NCBI RefSeq assembly: GCF_017427765.1
Contig: NZ_JAFRSC010000005.1
Span: 1 to 64,000 of the forward strand
Direction of reading: 5' to 3'
Source of the DNA: Methanobrevibacter sp.
GTDB taxonomy: Archaea > Methanobacteriota > Methanobacteria > Methanobacteriales > Methanobacteriaceae
Length of the DNA stretch: 64,000 bases
Each line of letters starts with the position of its first letter. Positions within the stretch are counted from its first letter, which is position 1. A model generated the notes under the pieces. That model ran no database searches, had not been told where the DNA came from, and saw only the letters and a program-made list of their open reading frames with translations. Shown piece after piece: positions 1 to 8,818 of this stretch. Position numbers and translations under genes: made by a program.

Positions 1-41
1 GCCATAAACATTTTAAACTATGGAAAATAATATAATAATAT

Positions 42-140
42 ATGAACTCTGAGACCCAGAGGGATAGCTCGGTAATCCTAAGACTCACTGAGAGACTTAC
101 AGCCCGAGAATCTCCGACCTCTACAGGTCGGAGAGGTTCA
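42..140 (+). mobile_element. Solitary right-end / omega-RNA-like remnant of an IS605-type TnpB element
   Basis: This stretch is much richer in G+C than its surroundings and is highly structured. A hairpin pairs CTCTG (47-51) with CAGAG (57-61). A longer-range stem pairs CTCGG (68-72) with CCGAG (104-108). A terminal hairpin has a perfect 9-bp stem (111-119 with 126-134) and the loop TCTACA, followed by GGTTCAA. The right end of the complete TnpB element at 33.0-33.1 kb has the same order of elements, the same TCTACA loop and the same GTTCAA motif after the stem. The 41 bases before it do not look like tnpB, so within this window it is a right end without a nuclease gene. The assignment rests on this comparison by eye. 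Confidence 0.6.
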
Positions 141-163
141 ATAGATAATGAGTTGTGGTTATT

Positions 164-442
164 ATGGCGTACAAAATTGATAATGCTATTGTAAAAAAAG
201 ATATTGCAGGTAATTTAACATTAATTGACCCAGATAATGTTTTTGAAGATGAAGATGCATTTATAGCTGTTAAAAGTGATGATTTAATTACTATTCAACT
301 TTTAATAAATGGAATATTGAAAAATGATTTTAAAAGTTGGAGAGAATTGGGAGTTATTCCTGAAAATGATCCTTTAAAAAGTATTTTTGTACGTTTAGGT
401 TACTCAAAAGAAGATATAGCTAATTTATTAAAAGAATTATAG
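164..442 (+). CDS. Small acidic hypothetical protein
   Basis: An unrecognised protein of 92 residues, acidic and without membrane segments or cysteines. I start it at the ATG at 164 rather than the in-frame GTG at 155, because GTGGT lies just upstream as a possible ribosome-binding site. It begins 24 bases after the TnpB right-end remnant, so the remnant sits in the place of its promoter or leader. The codon pattern (Asp, Glu, Ile, Leu, Asn rich) is ordinary for the genome. No function can be suggested. Confidence 0.6.
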   Translation: MAYKIDNAIVKKDIAGNLTLIDPDNVFEDEDAFIAVKSDDLITIQLLINGILKNDFKSWRELGVIPENDPLKSIFVRLGYSKEDIANLLKEL

Positions 443-513
443 CTATTTTCTTTACTATTTTTTTAATTTTAGTAGTATATAAAAAATAAGATAAGAAAAG
501 AATTTAATCTTTT

Positions 514-945
514 CTATATTTCCTTAATATCGTTTTCATCTAATATTTTAATGTTGCTATCAGCTAAGGCATTAATAGCTTTTTCCATATTTTCCAATCT
601 CATAACTACAATAGCTTCATCTGTTTTGCTACTTACAAATGCATATAAGTATTCTAAGTTGATTCCTTTTTCATCAAAAACAGCTAATGTGGAGTTCAAT
701 CCATTAGGTTCATCTGGAACTGCTAAAATAATTACTTCATTTTCTTTTACAATAAAACCATCTCTTTCAAGAGCTTCTATTGCTTTTTCATTATCAGAAA
801 CAATTAATCTTAAAATTCCATATTTTGTAGTGTCTGCTATTGAAAGTGCACGAATATTAATGTTTTCTTTAGCTAATGTGTCAATAGCTTTTTTAATTCT
901 TCCTTCTTTGTTTTCTACGAAAATTGAAACTTGTTTTACTGCCAT
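514..945 (-). CDS. Tandem ACT-domain protein
   Basis: A 143-residue protein made of two ACT modules (about 1-68 and 70-143), with the typical start 'KQVSIFVENKEGRIKKA' and a second beta-alpha-beta unit beginning near 'VPDEPNGLNSTLAVF'. ACT domains bind amino acids or related ligands. It lies 8 bases downstream of the aryl-CoA-ligase-type gene on the same strand, an arrangement common in methanogens. There the pair is linked to activation of aryl acids that feed aromatic amino acid synthesis through indolepyruvate oxidoreductase. A role as ligand sensor or regulator for the ligase is inferred, not shown. Confidence 0.85.
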   Translation of the reverse strand: MAVKQVSIFVENKEGRIKKAIDTLAKENINIRALSIADTTKYGILRLIVSDNEKAIEALERDGFIVKENEVIILAVPDEPNGLNSTLAVFDEKGINLEYLYAFVSSKTDEAIVVMRLENMEKAINALADSNIKILDENDIKEI

Positions 946-953
946 TTTACCAC

Positions 954-2255
954 CTATGATAAGTTCCTTTCATCAATTACACGAACAGCTTTTCCTTCAC
1001 TTCTTGGAAGTGATTCCGGTTCACAAAGTGTCACATCTACTCTTAAACCTGTTTCGGATCTGATTGATGCTTGGATTTGTTTTTCCACTCTTTCCATTTC
1101 TTTCATTTCATCGGAGAATAATTCTTTTGATGCCTCCACTTTAACTTCAACTTGGTCTAATATATCTGGTCTGGTTACATGAATCATGTAATTAGGGCTA
1201 ACGCCTTTTATTTTAAGCAATGCTTTTTCAATTTGTGATGGGAACACCATAACTCCTTTGATTTTAAGCATATCGTCGCTTCTTCCAGTAATTCTTGTCA
1301 TTCTCACGGTGGTTCTTCCGCATTCACATTTTTCACCGATGAGTGAAGTTAAGTCTTTAGTTCTAAATCTTAAAATAGGCATTCCAGTTTTTGTAAGGGA
1401 TGTAAGGACAAGTTCACCTTTTTCACCGTAATCTAAGGTTTCACCTGTTTCTGGATTAATTATTTCCGGGTAAAATTGATCGTCTTGAATGTGCATTCCA
1501 TTTTGCTGGCTGCATTCTTGAGCAACGCCAGGACCCATAACTTCTGTTAAACCATAAATGTTGTATGTTTTAATTCCAAGAGATGTTTCGATTCTTTTTC
1601 TCATTTCATCGGTCCACATTTCTGCTCCATGAATTCCTGCTTTTAAGTTTATGTCTTCAAGAGCGATTCCTGATTTTTCTCTTGATTCACCAAGATACAT
1701 TGCATAAGATGGAGTACATGTTAGAATGTCACTTTGGAAATCAACCATTGTATCAAGTTGTCTTTGGGTATTTCCTGCTGAAATTGGTATTGTGATGGCG
1801 CCCATTTTGTTTCCACCATGGTGGATACCGAAACCGCCTGTAAATAAACCATATCCGTAAGCATTTTGGATAATGTATTCTTTTTCAGCACCTGCCATTT
1901 TCAATCCACGTGCAATACATTCTCCCCAAATATCCAAGTCATTTTGGGTATATGCAGTAACGGTTGGTTTTCCTGTTGTTCCTGAAGATGCATGAACTTC
2001 CACAATTTCTTCACGAGGAACTGCCAGTAAACCTAATGGATAAGCTTCTCTTAAATCAGTTTTTGTTGTAAAAGGAATTTTTTTGATATCTTCCAATGTT
2101 TTAATGTCTTCGGGTTTGAGGCCTATTTCATCAAACCTTTTTTTATAAAATTCAACATTTTCATATGCTAACTTAACAGTTTCCTGCAGTCTCTTCAGTT
2201 GAATCTTTTCTTTTTCTTCTTTTTCCATACATTCTGCTTTTTCATTCCAAAACAT
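954..2255 (-). CDS. paaK: Phenylacetate-CoA ligase family protein (aryl-CoA ligase)
   Basis: A 433-residue adenylate-forming enzyme of the PaaK type, close to the family length. The ATP-binding P-loop 'SSGTTGKPT' is at about 90-98, followed by '[16 protein letters not shown]', '[10 protein letters not shown]', the Cys-containing stretch '[12 protein letters not shown]', and the C-terminal hinge '[16 protein letters not shown]'. The family converts arylacetates to CoA thioesters with ATP. In methanogens the likely substrates are phenylacetate, hydroxyphenylacetate or indoleacetate scavenged for aromatic amino acid synthesis. It heads a two-gene unit with the ACT protein. Family confidence is high; substrate is inferred. 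Confidence 0.9.
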   Translation of the reverse strand: MFWNEKAECMEKEEKEKIQLKRLQETVKLAYENVEFYKKRFDEIGLKPEDIKTLEDIKKIPFTTKTDLREAYPLGLLAVPREEIVEVHASSGTTGKPTVTAYTQNDLDIWGECIARGLKMAGAEKEYIIQNAYGYGLFTGGFGIHHGGNKMGAITIPISAGNTQRQLDTMVDFQSDILTCTPSYAMYLGESREKSGIALEDINLKAGIHGAEMWTDEMRKRIETSLGIKTYNIYGLTEVMGPGVAQECSQQNGMHIQDDQFYPEIINPETGETLDYGEKGELVLTSLTKTGMPILRFRTKDLTSLIGEKCECGRTTVRMTRITGRSDDMLKIKGVMVFPSQIEKALLKIKGVSPNYMIHVTRPDILDQVEVKVEASKELFSDEMKEMERVEKQIQASIRSETGLRVDVTLCEPESLPRSEGKAVRVIDERNLS

Positions 2256-2481
2256 AATATCCCTATTTCATGATTTTTCTACCATTGTTTAATTATAATG
2301 TTCATTTAATATAAAGTTTTTAATTTTGTTTAATATTTTAACTTCATTATGATTCATTTTTAATAGTTTAAGGTAAATATTGTCATGTGGCTGTTATTTT
2401 ACAAAATAAAAGCAATATTTACTTTATTTTTTTAAAAAACTATTTATAATCCTTTAATTAAAAATTAATTTGGTGATTAAC

Positions 2482-3276
2482 ATGAATTCAAAAATTAACA
2501 AAGGTAGACTTCAGTTTAATGATGAAAATTATGAAAAGGCATTGAATTATTTTGATGAGGTTGATGAAGACGATGAGGATTATGATTATGTATTGATATT
2601 TAAGATTTCATGTCTGATGGAACTGGAAAGATATGATAAAGCATTATTTCTCATTGATTCGCTTTTGGGCGAAGATTCTGGGGATGAGTTGTTGTTGTAT
2701 GAAAAAATTAGATGTCATATTGCATTAGATGAGAAAATTGAAGCGTTGGATACTCTAAAAGAATTTGAAAAAGTCATTGATAAGGAAGATAAACAAATGA
2801 TGCTTGATGTTGCCAGGTTTTATAAGGTGTTGGGTGAATTCAATAAGGCTTTGATATTCTGTAATGGGGCCTTATCGGTTGATGATGAATTTGAAGATGC
2901 CCTATTTGAAAAATCAGTTGTTGCGATAGCATTGAATAAGGATGAAATTGTCAATAACTGCGCAAATAAGCTTTTAAATATTGTTGGTTATGATAGGTTT
3001 AGAGTTCTTCCTGTTTTTTTATTAAAACTGTATCTGGGCAGATTTAGGGACTGTATGGATATTGTTGATAATTTGGATGGTGAATTTAAAAGTGAAATAC
3101 TGTTGATGTTAAAGATGGTTGTATTCAATCAGTTATCTTTGGATTTGGGGGTCAATGTTCATATTGAGGGGGATGATGATATTTCAGTAGGTCAGGCAAT
3201 TGATCTGCTGTTTGATTATGATGAAAATGGTGTTGATGAGGGCATCATTAATAACACTAGTTTTGTAATAATGTGA
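2482..3276 (+). CDS. Tetratricopeptide-repeat protein
   Basis: A 264-residue acidic protein with several degenerate TPR units, for example 'GRLQFNDENYEKALNYFDEV' near the N-terminus and 'KALIFCNGALSVDDEFEDALFEKSV' in the middle. It has no signal peptide. The ATG at 2482 is chosen over the upstream TTG at 2470 because GGTGATT at 2472-2478 is an evident ribosome-binding site for it. TPR proteins are protein-protein adaptors; no partner is indicated. The gene stands alone, with divergent paaK upstream. Confidence 0.75.
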   Translation: MNSKINKGRLQFNDENYEKALNYFDEVDEDDEDYDYVLIFKISCLMELERYDKALFLIDSLLGEDSGDELLLYEKIRCHIALDEKIEALDTLKEFEKVIDKEDKQMMLDVARFYKVLGEFNKALIFCNGALSVDDEFEDALFEKSVVAIALNKDEIVNNCANKLLNIVGYDRFRVLPVFLLKLYLGRFRDCMDIVDNLDGEFKSEILLMLKMVVFNQLSLDLGVNVHIEGDDDISVGQAIDLLFDYDENGVDEGIINNTSFVIM

Positions 3277-3386
3277 TTGTACAAAAATGTACATTAATGT
3301 ACTTTAATAGTAATGTTTAAATAATTTCTCAATAATATTAATAAATGTAATATTAATTTTTTTAATATTTTTAGAGGTAATTATTT

Positions 3387-4997
3387 ATGGACGTAATGAT
3401 TTTAGCAATTGTATTTATAATCTACATATTTGCTCTTGTTTTTGTAGGTTATTATGCATACAAAAAAACCAATTCCTCTGAAGACTTTATGATTGCTGGT
3501 AAAGATACACACCCATTTATTATGGCAATGAGTTATGGGGCTACTTTTATTTCGACAGCAGCTATTGTAGGTTTTGGAGGAGTTGCTAGTGAATATGGTA
3601 TGAGTGTCTTATGGTTGGCATTCTTAAACATTATCATAGGTGTATTTATCGCATTTGTATTTTTAGGAAAAAGAACCCGTAGGATGGGTCATGCTTTAGG
3701 CTCATTAACATTTCCTGAATTTTTAGGAAAACGTTTTGACAGTAAATTTATTCAATATGCTTCCGGATTAATCATTTTCTGTGCAATGCCAATCTATGCG
3801 GCAGTAGTATTGATTGGAGCTGCAAGATTTTTAGAATCATCATTGTTAATTGATTTTAGTATTGCACTTTTAATTTTATCAATAATTATTACTTTTTATG
3901 TATTGTTTGGAGGAATCCGTGGTGTAATGTATACTGACGCACTTCAAGGAACCATCATGGTTGTTGCAATGGTATTCTTGCTTGTATTTATATATTGGTT
4001 GCTTGGAGGAGTTGACACAGCAAATACTGCACTTTCAGGTATGGTTAATTTATATCCTGCCGATGCTCTTGCAACGGGGGGTACGGGTTGGACATCGTTC
4101 CCTGAGTTTGGAACACCGTTCTGGTGGTCTTTAGTTTCATCCACTCTTATCGGTGTAGGTATTGGTGTACTTGCTCAACCTTCATTGATTGTAAGATTCA
4201 TGACAGTTAAATCAGATAAGGAATTAAACAGGTCTGTTTTAATTGGAGGTATTTTCATTGCAATCATGCCGACTACTGCTTATATTGTAGGATCCCTTTC
4301 AAATGTTTATTTCTTTGATAAGCTTGGAAAAATCGCAGTTGATGTGGTTGGAGGAAACATTGATAAGGTCATTCCAACATTTATAACAATGGCGCTGCCT
4401 GAATGGTTTGTATATATTTTCCTACTTTCCTTGATTGCAGCTGCAATGTCAACAATATCCTCACAATTGCATACTCAAGGAACTGCATTCGGTGTGGATA
4501 TTTATGCAACTTTAAGGGATAAATCCAAACAGAAATTAGACCAGGTTTCAATTTCAAGAGTAGGTATTTTAATAGCTATTATCTTGGCATTAGTAATGGC
4601 ATACTCTCTTCCAGGAAGTGTGGTTGCATTAGGTACAAGCCTATTCTTTGAAATCTGTGCAGCAGCATTCTTGCCAGTATTTTTAGGCGCACTTTACTGG
4701 AAAGGAATTACAAGACTCGGTGCCATTGCAGGAATTGTTTCCGGAACATTCGTAAGTTTGTTCTGGTTGATGTTTGTATTTAAAAAGACTGCAGTCGGAC
4801 TTGGAATCTGCAAATTCATTTTAGGTGTAGAAACAATATTGCCGGCAGCACCATGGCCATTTATAGATGTGATGTTAATAGCTGTGCCTGTTTCAGCTTT
4901 ATTTACAATTGTTGTAAGTTTACTTACAAAACCTCCTGCTCAGGATGTAGTCGATAAAGCATTTGAACAAATCGATACAAAAGGAAGTGATGCATAA
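3387..4997 (+). CDS. Sodium:solute symporter family permease
   Basis: A 536-residue polytopic membrane protein of the SSS (SLC5/PutP) family with about 13 hydrophobic segments. The N-terminal 'VGYYAYKKTNSSEDFMIAGKD' is typical, and 'YGATFISTAAIVGFGGVASEYG' corresponds to the second core helix. The family imports small organic solutes with sodium; the substrate cannot be read from sequence. The preceding AGAGG is its ribosome-binding site. Its TAA overlaps the start codon of a tiny companion gene (TAATG), which is the pattern of symporters with a small accessory subunit. Confidence 0.88.
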   Translation: MDVMILAIVFIIYIFALVFVGYYAYKKTNSSEDFMIAGKDTHPFIMAMSYGATFISTAAIVGFGGVASEYGMSVLWLAFLNIIIGVFIAFVFLGKRTRRMGHALGSLTFPEFLGKRFDSKFIQYASGLIIFCAMPIYAAVVLIGAARFLESSLLIDFSIALLILSIIITFYVLFGGIRGVMYTDALQGTIMVVAMVFLLVFIYWLLGGVDTANTALSGMVNLYPADALATGGTGWTSFPEFGTPFWWSLVSSTLIGVGIGVLAQPSLIVRFMTVKSDKELNRSVLIGGIFIAIMPTTAYIVGSLSNVYFFDKLGKIAVDVVGGNIDKVIPTFITMALPEWFVYIFLLSLIAAAMSTISSQLHTQGTAFGVDIYATLRDKSKQKLDQVSISRVGILIAIILALVMAYSLPGSVVALGTSLFFEICAAAFLPVFLGALYWKGITRLGAIAGIVSGTFVSLFWLMFVFKKTAVGLGICKFILGVETILPAAPWPFIDVMLIAVPVSALFTIVVSLLTKPPAQDVVDKAFEQIDTKGSDA

Positions 4998-5110
4998 TGG
5001 CGATTTTAGGAATTGAAGACCCTTGGATTTGGGGGGTATATCTTGGAATAATATTATCTACACTTTTATGTATTGTTTATGGTATTGTAAACTGGAATAA
5101 AGGAGATTAA
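4997..5110 (+). CDS. Symporter small accessory protein (37 aa)
   Basis: A 37-residue ORF whose ATG overlaps the TAA of the symporter gene (TAATG), so translation is probably coupled. It reads MAILGIEDPWIWGVYLGIIL, then STLLCIVYGIVNWNKGD: an amphipathic start, one membrane helix and a short basic tail ending in 'NWNKG'. This matches the general plan of the small accessory proteins found directly downstream of many SSS symporters, which start with a 'DPWIW'-like motif. A strong hairpin terminator begins inside its last codons. Presumed role: stability or activity of the symporter in the membrane. Confidence 0.8.
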   Translation: MAILGIEDPWIWGVYLGIILSTLLCIVYGIVNWNKGD

Positions 5111-5136
5111 CTCCTTTATTTTCTATCTTTTTTTAA
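5096..5136 (+). terminator. Hairpin terminator of the symporter operon
   Basis: A perfect 10-bp inverted repeat (AATAAAGGAG at 5096-5105, CTCCTTTATT at 5111-5120) with the loop ATTAA, followed by TTCTATC and a T run. It overlaps the last codons of the small accessory protein. Confidence 0.65.
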
Positions 5137-5151
5137 ATTAAAAAATAGCGA

Positions 5152-5421
5152 TTATAAGCCCATAGCTTCAAGCATGGACTCCACACCTAAAATAATAATG
5201 GCCACTCCACCGAATATTTCAATATAATCAGCATATTTAATGGCGATTTTTGTTCCGTATGTTCCAAGCAATAACCAAATAATTACTGCGAGTATACTTA
5301 ATCCGCCTAATGTAAAAGGATTTACATGTGCAACAGCACCTTGGGATGCTAGAATTAAGTTTTCTATGTTTCCAAAAATGAGTAATCCAGTAAATGGAGC
5401 ATAAGGTTTCAAATCAATCAT
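5152..5421 (-). CDS. Small membrane protein, tandem paralogue 2
   Basis: An 89-residue protein with about three hydrophobic segments and the shared motif 'FGNIENLILASQG'. It is a clear paralogue of the gene directly upstream: both contain that motif, a 'LGGLSILAVIIWL' helix and a C-terminal 'GGVAIIILG' helix. The ATG at 5421 is chosen over the GTG at 5430 because AGGAGTG lies at the right distance before it. Such half-size, repeated membrane proteins often form pairs that pack as an inverted dimer. The family resembles small cation exporters but I cannot name it with confidence. Confidence 0.65.
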   Translation of the reverse strand: MIDLKPYAPFTGLLIFGNIENLILASQGAVAHVNPFTLGGLSILAVIIWLLLGTYGTKIAIKYADYIEIFGGVAIIILGVESMLEAMGL

Positions 5422-5422
5422 T

Positions 5423-5710
5423 TTATTCACTCCTTTTTTTGGATTTAATATTTCTTACAGCATCACGAATTGATATAATACCTAAAATAACTATTGCGAG
5501 TCCTCCAATGAATGTAATATAACTGGAGTATTGTATTGCAACATCGGTAGCAACAGTTCCAATGAATAACCAGATGATTACTGCGATTATACTCAATCCG
5601 CCTAATATTTTAGCATTCACGCCCTGAACAACGCCCTGGGATGCTAAAATTAGGTTTTCAATGTTTCCAAAAACAATTAATCCTACAAATGGTAAAAATT
5701 CTTCTAACAA
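5423..5710 (-). CDS. Small membrane protein, tandem paralogue 1
   Basis: A membrane protein of about 95 residues, paralogous to its downstream neighbour over nearly the full length ('FGNIENLILASQGVVQGVNAK'). I favour a TTG start at 5710: AGGTGAT lies directly upstream, and the alignment with the paralogue begins exactly here. A longer reading from 5764 would run into the promoter region. The two genes are separated by one base and form an operon, divergent from the CMD-family gene. A heteromeric transporter is likely from the gene pairing, but the substrate is unknown. Confidence 0.6.
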   Translation of the reverse strand: MLEEFLPFVGLIVFGNIENLILASQGVVQGVNAKILGGLSIIAVIIWLFIGTVATDVAIQYSSYITFIGGLAIVILGIISIRDAVRNIKSKKRSE

Positions 5711-5820
5711 TTTATCACCTATTATAATATTTTTTTGCTTTACAATATAAAGTTGCTTGTTCAAAATTCAAGTAATTTGAATGAAAATATTATAAATGAC
5801 TTTTTTTAATATTTATTTTC

Positions 5821-6540
5821 ATGAATACTTTATTTGATAAATTCACAAGATTTGAAAAAAATGATCCTGAATTTCACGAAATCTTTAAAAATTTCGCTTT
5901 TGGTGAAGTATTGGAATATTCTACATTGGATGAAAAAGAATCTGTTTTGGTTATTTTGGCTTCATTGATTGCAACTCAATCACCTAAAGCCTTTAAAAAA
6001 ATATTATTCAAAGCAATCAACAATCAAATTACTCCTGTTGAAGTTAAAGAATTAGTTTATCAGTCAGTTCCATATGTCGGATTTGGAAAAGCACATAATT
6101 TCTTTGGAGTTGTAACAAAAGTTTTAGATAAAGAAGGCATTGATTATCCTTTGGAAGGACAATCCAATACAAATTCCAAAAATCGCCATGAAAAAGGCCG
6201 AGAACTTCAGGAAAGATATTTTGGCGCTGAAAACATCGAAGTGATGAGACTAAATACTCCTGAAGACCAAAAACATTTCAATACATTTTTAGAAGGGTTC
6301 TGTTTCGGTGATTTTTATACTCGCGATGGCCTAAATGATCAACAAAGAGAATTAATCACATTTATTTTTATAGCATCTCTTGGAGGTTGTGAAAATCAGT
6401 TAAGAGGACATACTCAAGGTAATTTGGCTGTTGGAAACGACAAGGAGAAATTAATATCTGCAATAACTGTGGCCATGCCATATATTGGTTTTCCAAGATC
6501 GCTTAATGCACTGGCAATTATTAACGAAATTTGTGAATAG
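5821..6540 (+). CDS. Carboxymuconolactone decarboxylase (CMD) family protein, two domains
   Basis: A 239-residue protein consisting of two CMD/AhpD-like helical domains (about 30-110 and 150-235). The second carries 'LNDQQRELITFIFIASLGGCENQLRGHTQGNLAVG', typical of the family. The redox CxxC of AhpD is absent: only one cysteine is present at that site and none in the first domain. It is therefore more likely a decarboxylase-like or binding protein than a peroxidase partner. It begins with an ATG close to a TATA-like stretch, without an obvious ribosome-binding site, and is followed 18 bases later by the GltB-like gene. Confidence 0.8.
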   Translation: MNTLFDKFTRFEKNDPEFHEIFKNFAFGEVLEYSTLDEKESVLVILASLIATQSPKAFKKILFKAINNQITPVEVKELVYQSVPYVGFGKAHNFFGVVTKVLDKEGIDYPLEGQSNTNSKNRHEKGRELQERYFGAENIEVMRLNTPEDQKHFNTFLEGFCFGDFYTRDGLNDQQRELITFIFIASLGGCENQLRGHTQGNLAVGNDKEKLISAITVAMPYIGFPRSLNALAIINEICE

Positions 6541-6558
6541 GTATATTGAGGTGGTTAT

Positions 6559-7944
6559 ATGATATATAAATGTACAATTTGTGGCCATATCCACAATGAA
6601 GAGGCAACTGGCATTTTGTTAAATGAATTGGATGAATGTCCAATCTGTAAACAGGATATTTCAAAGTTTGTTGAAGTTGAAAACTCAAAATCAACAGAAA
6701 ATTTGGAAATGAAGAATTCGCAGTTATCATATGACAAAAATTATGCCAAATCAGATAAAGACATAAGGGCTATGGATGCAATCCATCAGATGGCTATTAC
6801 TGGTGAGTCTATTGTTGCGGCAATGTATACTGAACTTCCAATGCCTAATTGGGATGATATTTTACTTTTAGGTTGTCAATTAAACCCACAACCCCTGGAA
6901 AGTGATGTTGAAGTTAATACTCAAACAATCATAGGTAAAAATGCAAAAAAACCATTGGTAATTGAAAGCCCTATTTACATAACGCATATGTCGTTTGGAG
7001 CTCTTTCAAGAGAAACCAAAATTGCTCTTGCAAAGGGGAGTGCAGCTATTAAAACAGCCCAGTGCAGCGGCGAAGGCGGGATTTTAGCTGAAGAGATGGA
7101 AAATGCATACAAATACATTTTTGAATATGTTCCAAATAAATATTCTGTGAGTGATGAAAATTTAAAGAATGCTGATGCGATAGAAATCAAAATAGGCCAA
7201 TCCACCAAACCGGGTCTTGGAGGACAGCTTCAAGGTGAAAAGGTAACTTCCGAAATTGCTGAAGTTAGAGGAAAACCGTTGGGAAAAGATATTCACTCTC
7301 CTGCAACAATTCCTGGAATTTCAACAAAAGATGATTTAAAAGATTTGGTTGAGGAGTTGAGGAATCGTTCTGAAGGTCGTCCGATTGGTTTAAAATTTGC
7401 TGCAGGCAGAATCGAAGATGATTTGGAATATGTGTTATATGCAGAACCCGATTTTATAACTATTGATGGAAGGGGAGGATCAACCGGCGCAAGCCCACAA
7501 TTAATTAGGGATTCAACATCTGTTCCAACTATTTATGCCCTTTCAAGAGCTCGCAAGTTCCTGGATGAACATGATAGTAGTATTGACTTAACAATAACCG
7601 GAGGATTACGTGTATCGTCTGATTTTGCAAAAGCTCTGGCTATGGGTGCTAATGCAATTGCAGTAGGTACCAGCGCCATGATTGCAGCTGCATGTCAGCA
7701 ATATAAGATATGTGACACTGGGGACTGTCCTGTAGGTGTTGCAACTCAGGATTTGGAGTTAAGAAAAAGATTAAAAATAGATGTTTCTGCAAAACGTGTT
7801 GAAAACTACTTGAAAGTATCAACCGAAGAGCTAAAAACATTTGCAAGAATTACTGGGCATAATGATGTTCATGATTTAAACATTGATGATTTATGCACAT
7901 TCAATTCTGAAATATCCGGTTATACTGATGTTAAACATGTTTAA
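6559..7944 (+). CDS. Rubredoxin-like / glutamate synthase FMN-domain fusion (GltB-like)
   Basis: A 461-residue protein with an N-terminal rubredoxin-like zinc or iron site (Cys 5, 8, 27, 30) and a glutamate-synthase FMN-binding domain. Visible motifs are 'HMSFGALSRETKIALAKG', 'SGEGG', 'TIDGRGGSTGASP' and the three cysteines of the 3Fe-4S cluster (about 379, 385, 390, in 'ICDTGDCPVG'). Methanogens carry such stand-alone GltB2 domains, which lack the glutaminase domain, so ammonia transfer needs a partner or the enzyme does something else. It is probably co-transcribed with the CMD-family gene. Confidence 0.85.
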   Translation: MIYKCTICGHIHNEEATGILLNELDECPICKQDISKFVEVENSKSTENLEMKNSQLSYDKNYAKSDKDIRAMDAIHQMAITGESIVAAMYTELPMPNWDDILLLGCQLNPQPLESDVEVNTQTIIGKNAKKPLVIESPIYITHMSFGALSRETKIALAKGSAAIKTAQCSGEGGILAEEMENAYKYIFEYVPNKYSVSDENLKNADAIEIKIGQSTKPGLGGQLQGEKVTSEIAEVRGKPLGKDIHSPATIPGISTKDDLKDLVEELRNRSEGRPIGLKFAAGRIEDDLEYVLYAEPDFITIDGRGGSTGASPQLIRDSTSVPTIYALSRARKFLDEHDSSIDLTITGGLRVSSDFAKALAMGANAIAVGTSAMIAAACQQYKICDTGDCPVGVATQDLELRKRLKIDVSAKRVENYLKVSTEELKTFARITGHNDVHDLNIDDLCTFNSEISGYTDVKHV

Positions 7945-7955
7945 TTTGAATGTGA

Positions 7956-8366
7956 TTATTCATGTTCAAATTTATATGTTTTTTCAATATCCAGTTCATT
8001 TCTAATTTCTGCTGTGGCATGGTCTATGTAGAAAACGCCAAGTTCTAAATTCATTTTTTCAAAGATTTTTCCAACTTCCGGCAACTCATCAAAGGCTCGT
8101 TTAACAATCTTGTCGTTTTTGACTATTTTTGCGATACCGTAATATCTTAAAAATTTGTCTCCATCATACGCTGCAATTTCAACTTTTGGATTTGCTTGGA
8201 TCTGTTTAAAAACATCCTTAAATGTGCCTGAAGTAAAATAGATTTTGCCGTCATCCAAATAGTGATATCCGAACGGCCGGCATTTAGGTTGATCTCCAAT
8301 TGAAGTCGCTAGATAAAAAACTTCAGCTCTTTCTAAAAAATCATCAATTATTTTAATATCTGACAT
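7956..8366 (-). CDS. Pyridoxamine 5'-phosphate oxidase family flavoprotein
   Basis: A 136-residue split-barrel protein. The N-terminal 'AEVFYLATSIGDQPKCRPFGY' and 'GKIYFTSGTFKDVFKQIQANPKVEIAAYDG' are typical of the PNPOx-like family that binds FMN or F420. It stands alone, convergent with the GltB-like gene, only 11 bases apart. Likely a small flavin or F420-dependent oxidoreductase; true pyridoxine oxidase activity is not implied. Confidence 0.8.
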   Translation of the reverse strand: MSDIKIIDDFLERAEVFYLATSIGDQPKCRPFGYHYLDDGKIYFTSGTFKDVFKQIQANPKVEIAAYDGDKFLRYYGIAKIVKNDKIVKRAFDELPEVGKIFEKMNLELGVFYIDHATAEIRNELDIEKTYKFEHE

Positions 8367-8818
8367 ATAAATATGTTCCCCCTTTTGTTATATTATAAAG
8401 AGGAGTTATTAATAAATTTTTCTTTTTGTTTCAATTGTTACGAATCTATTTTTTTTAATTGATTATAAATTTACATTATTTCGATGAATAAATATTATAT
8501 CACTGTTATATTTTTTTTTATAAATTTTTTATTATTTTTTTTAAATAATTTTCATTTTTTATTAATTTTATTGTATTTATTTTCAGTGCATTGATTTTTA
8601 ATGGTTATCGTTAAGAAAATATTTATATATCATACTAATTAGAATATTATATACTAATCATGATAATTAAATTGTAATTTAAAATTGGGAAACAAATGAT
8701 ATGGAATTGTAATGAAATGGAATTATTATTCTTTTCATCGAATTTATTATTTTTTTCTAATCTTTGATTATCGTTTAATGTCTGATAGGTGCTTATTATA
8801 TTATTAAGGAGGAAAAAA
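8367..8818. promoter_or_regulatory. Very AT-rich 450-bp intergenic region with the modA promoter
   Basis: No gene is visible. A TATA-like element (TTTATATAT, 8622-8630) would start transcription near 8650, leaving an unusually long leader of about 170 bases before the ribosome-binding site AAGGAGG (8806-8812). The octamer TTATCGTT occurs at 8605-8612 and again at 8768-8775, either side of the presumed start; it could be a regulator site but this is weak. No convincing folded RNA was seen. Confidence 0.4.

Noticed and set aside
8640..8818. Molybdenum-cofactor riboswitch in the long modA leader.
   Set aside because: The leader is almost pure A/T without stable stems; no Moco motif features could be seen.
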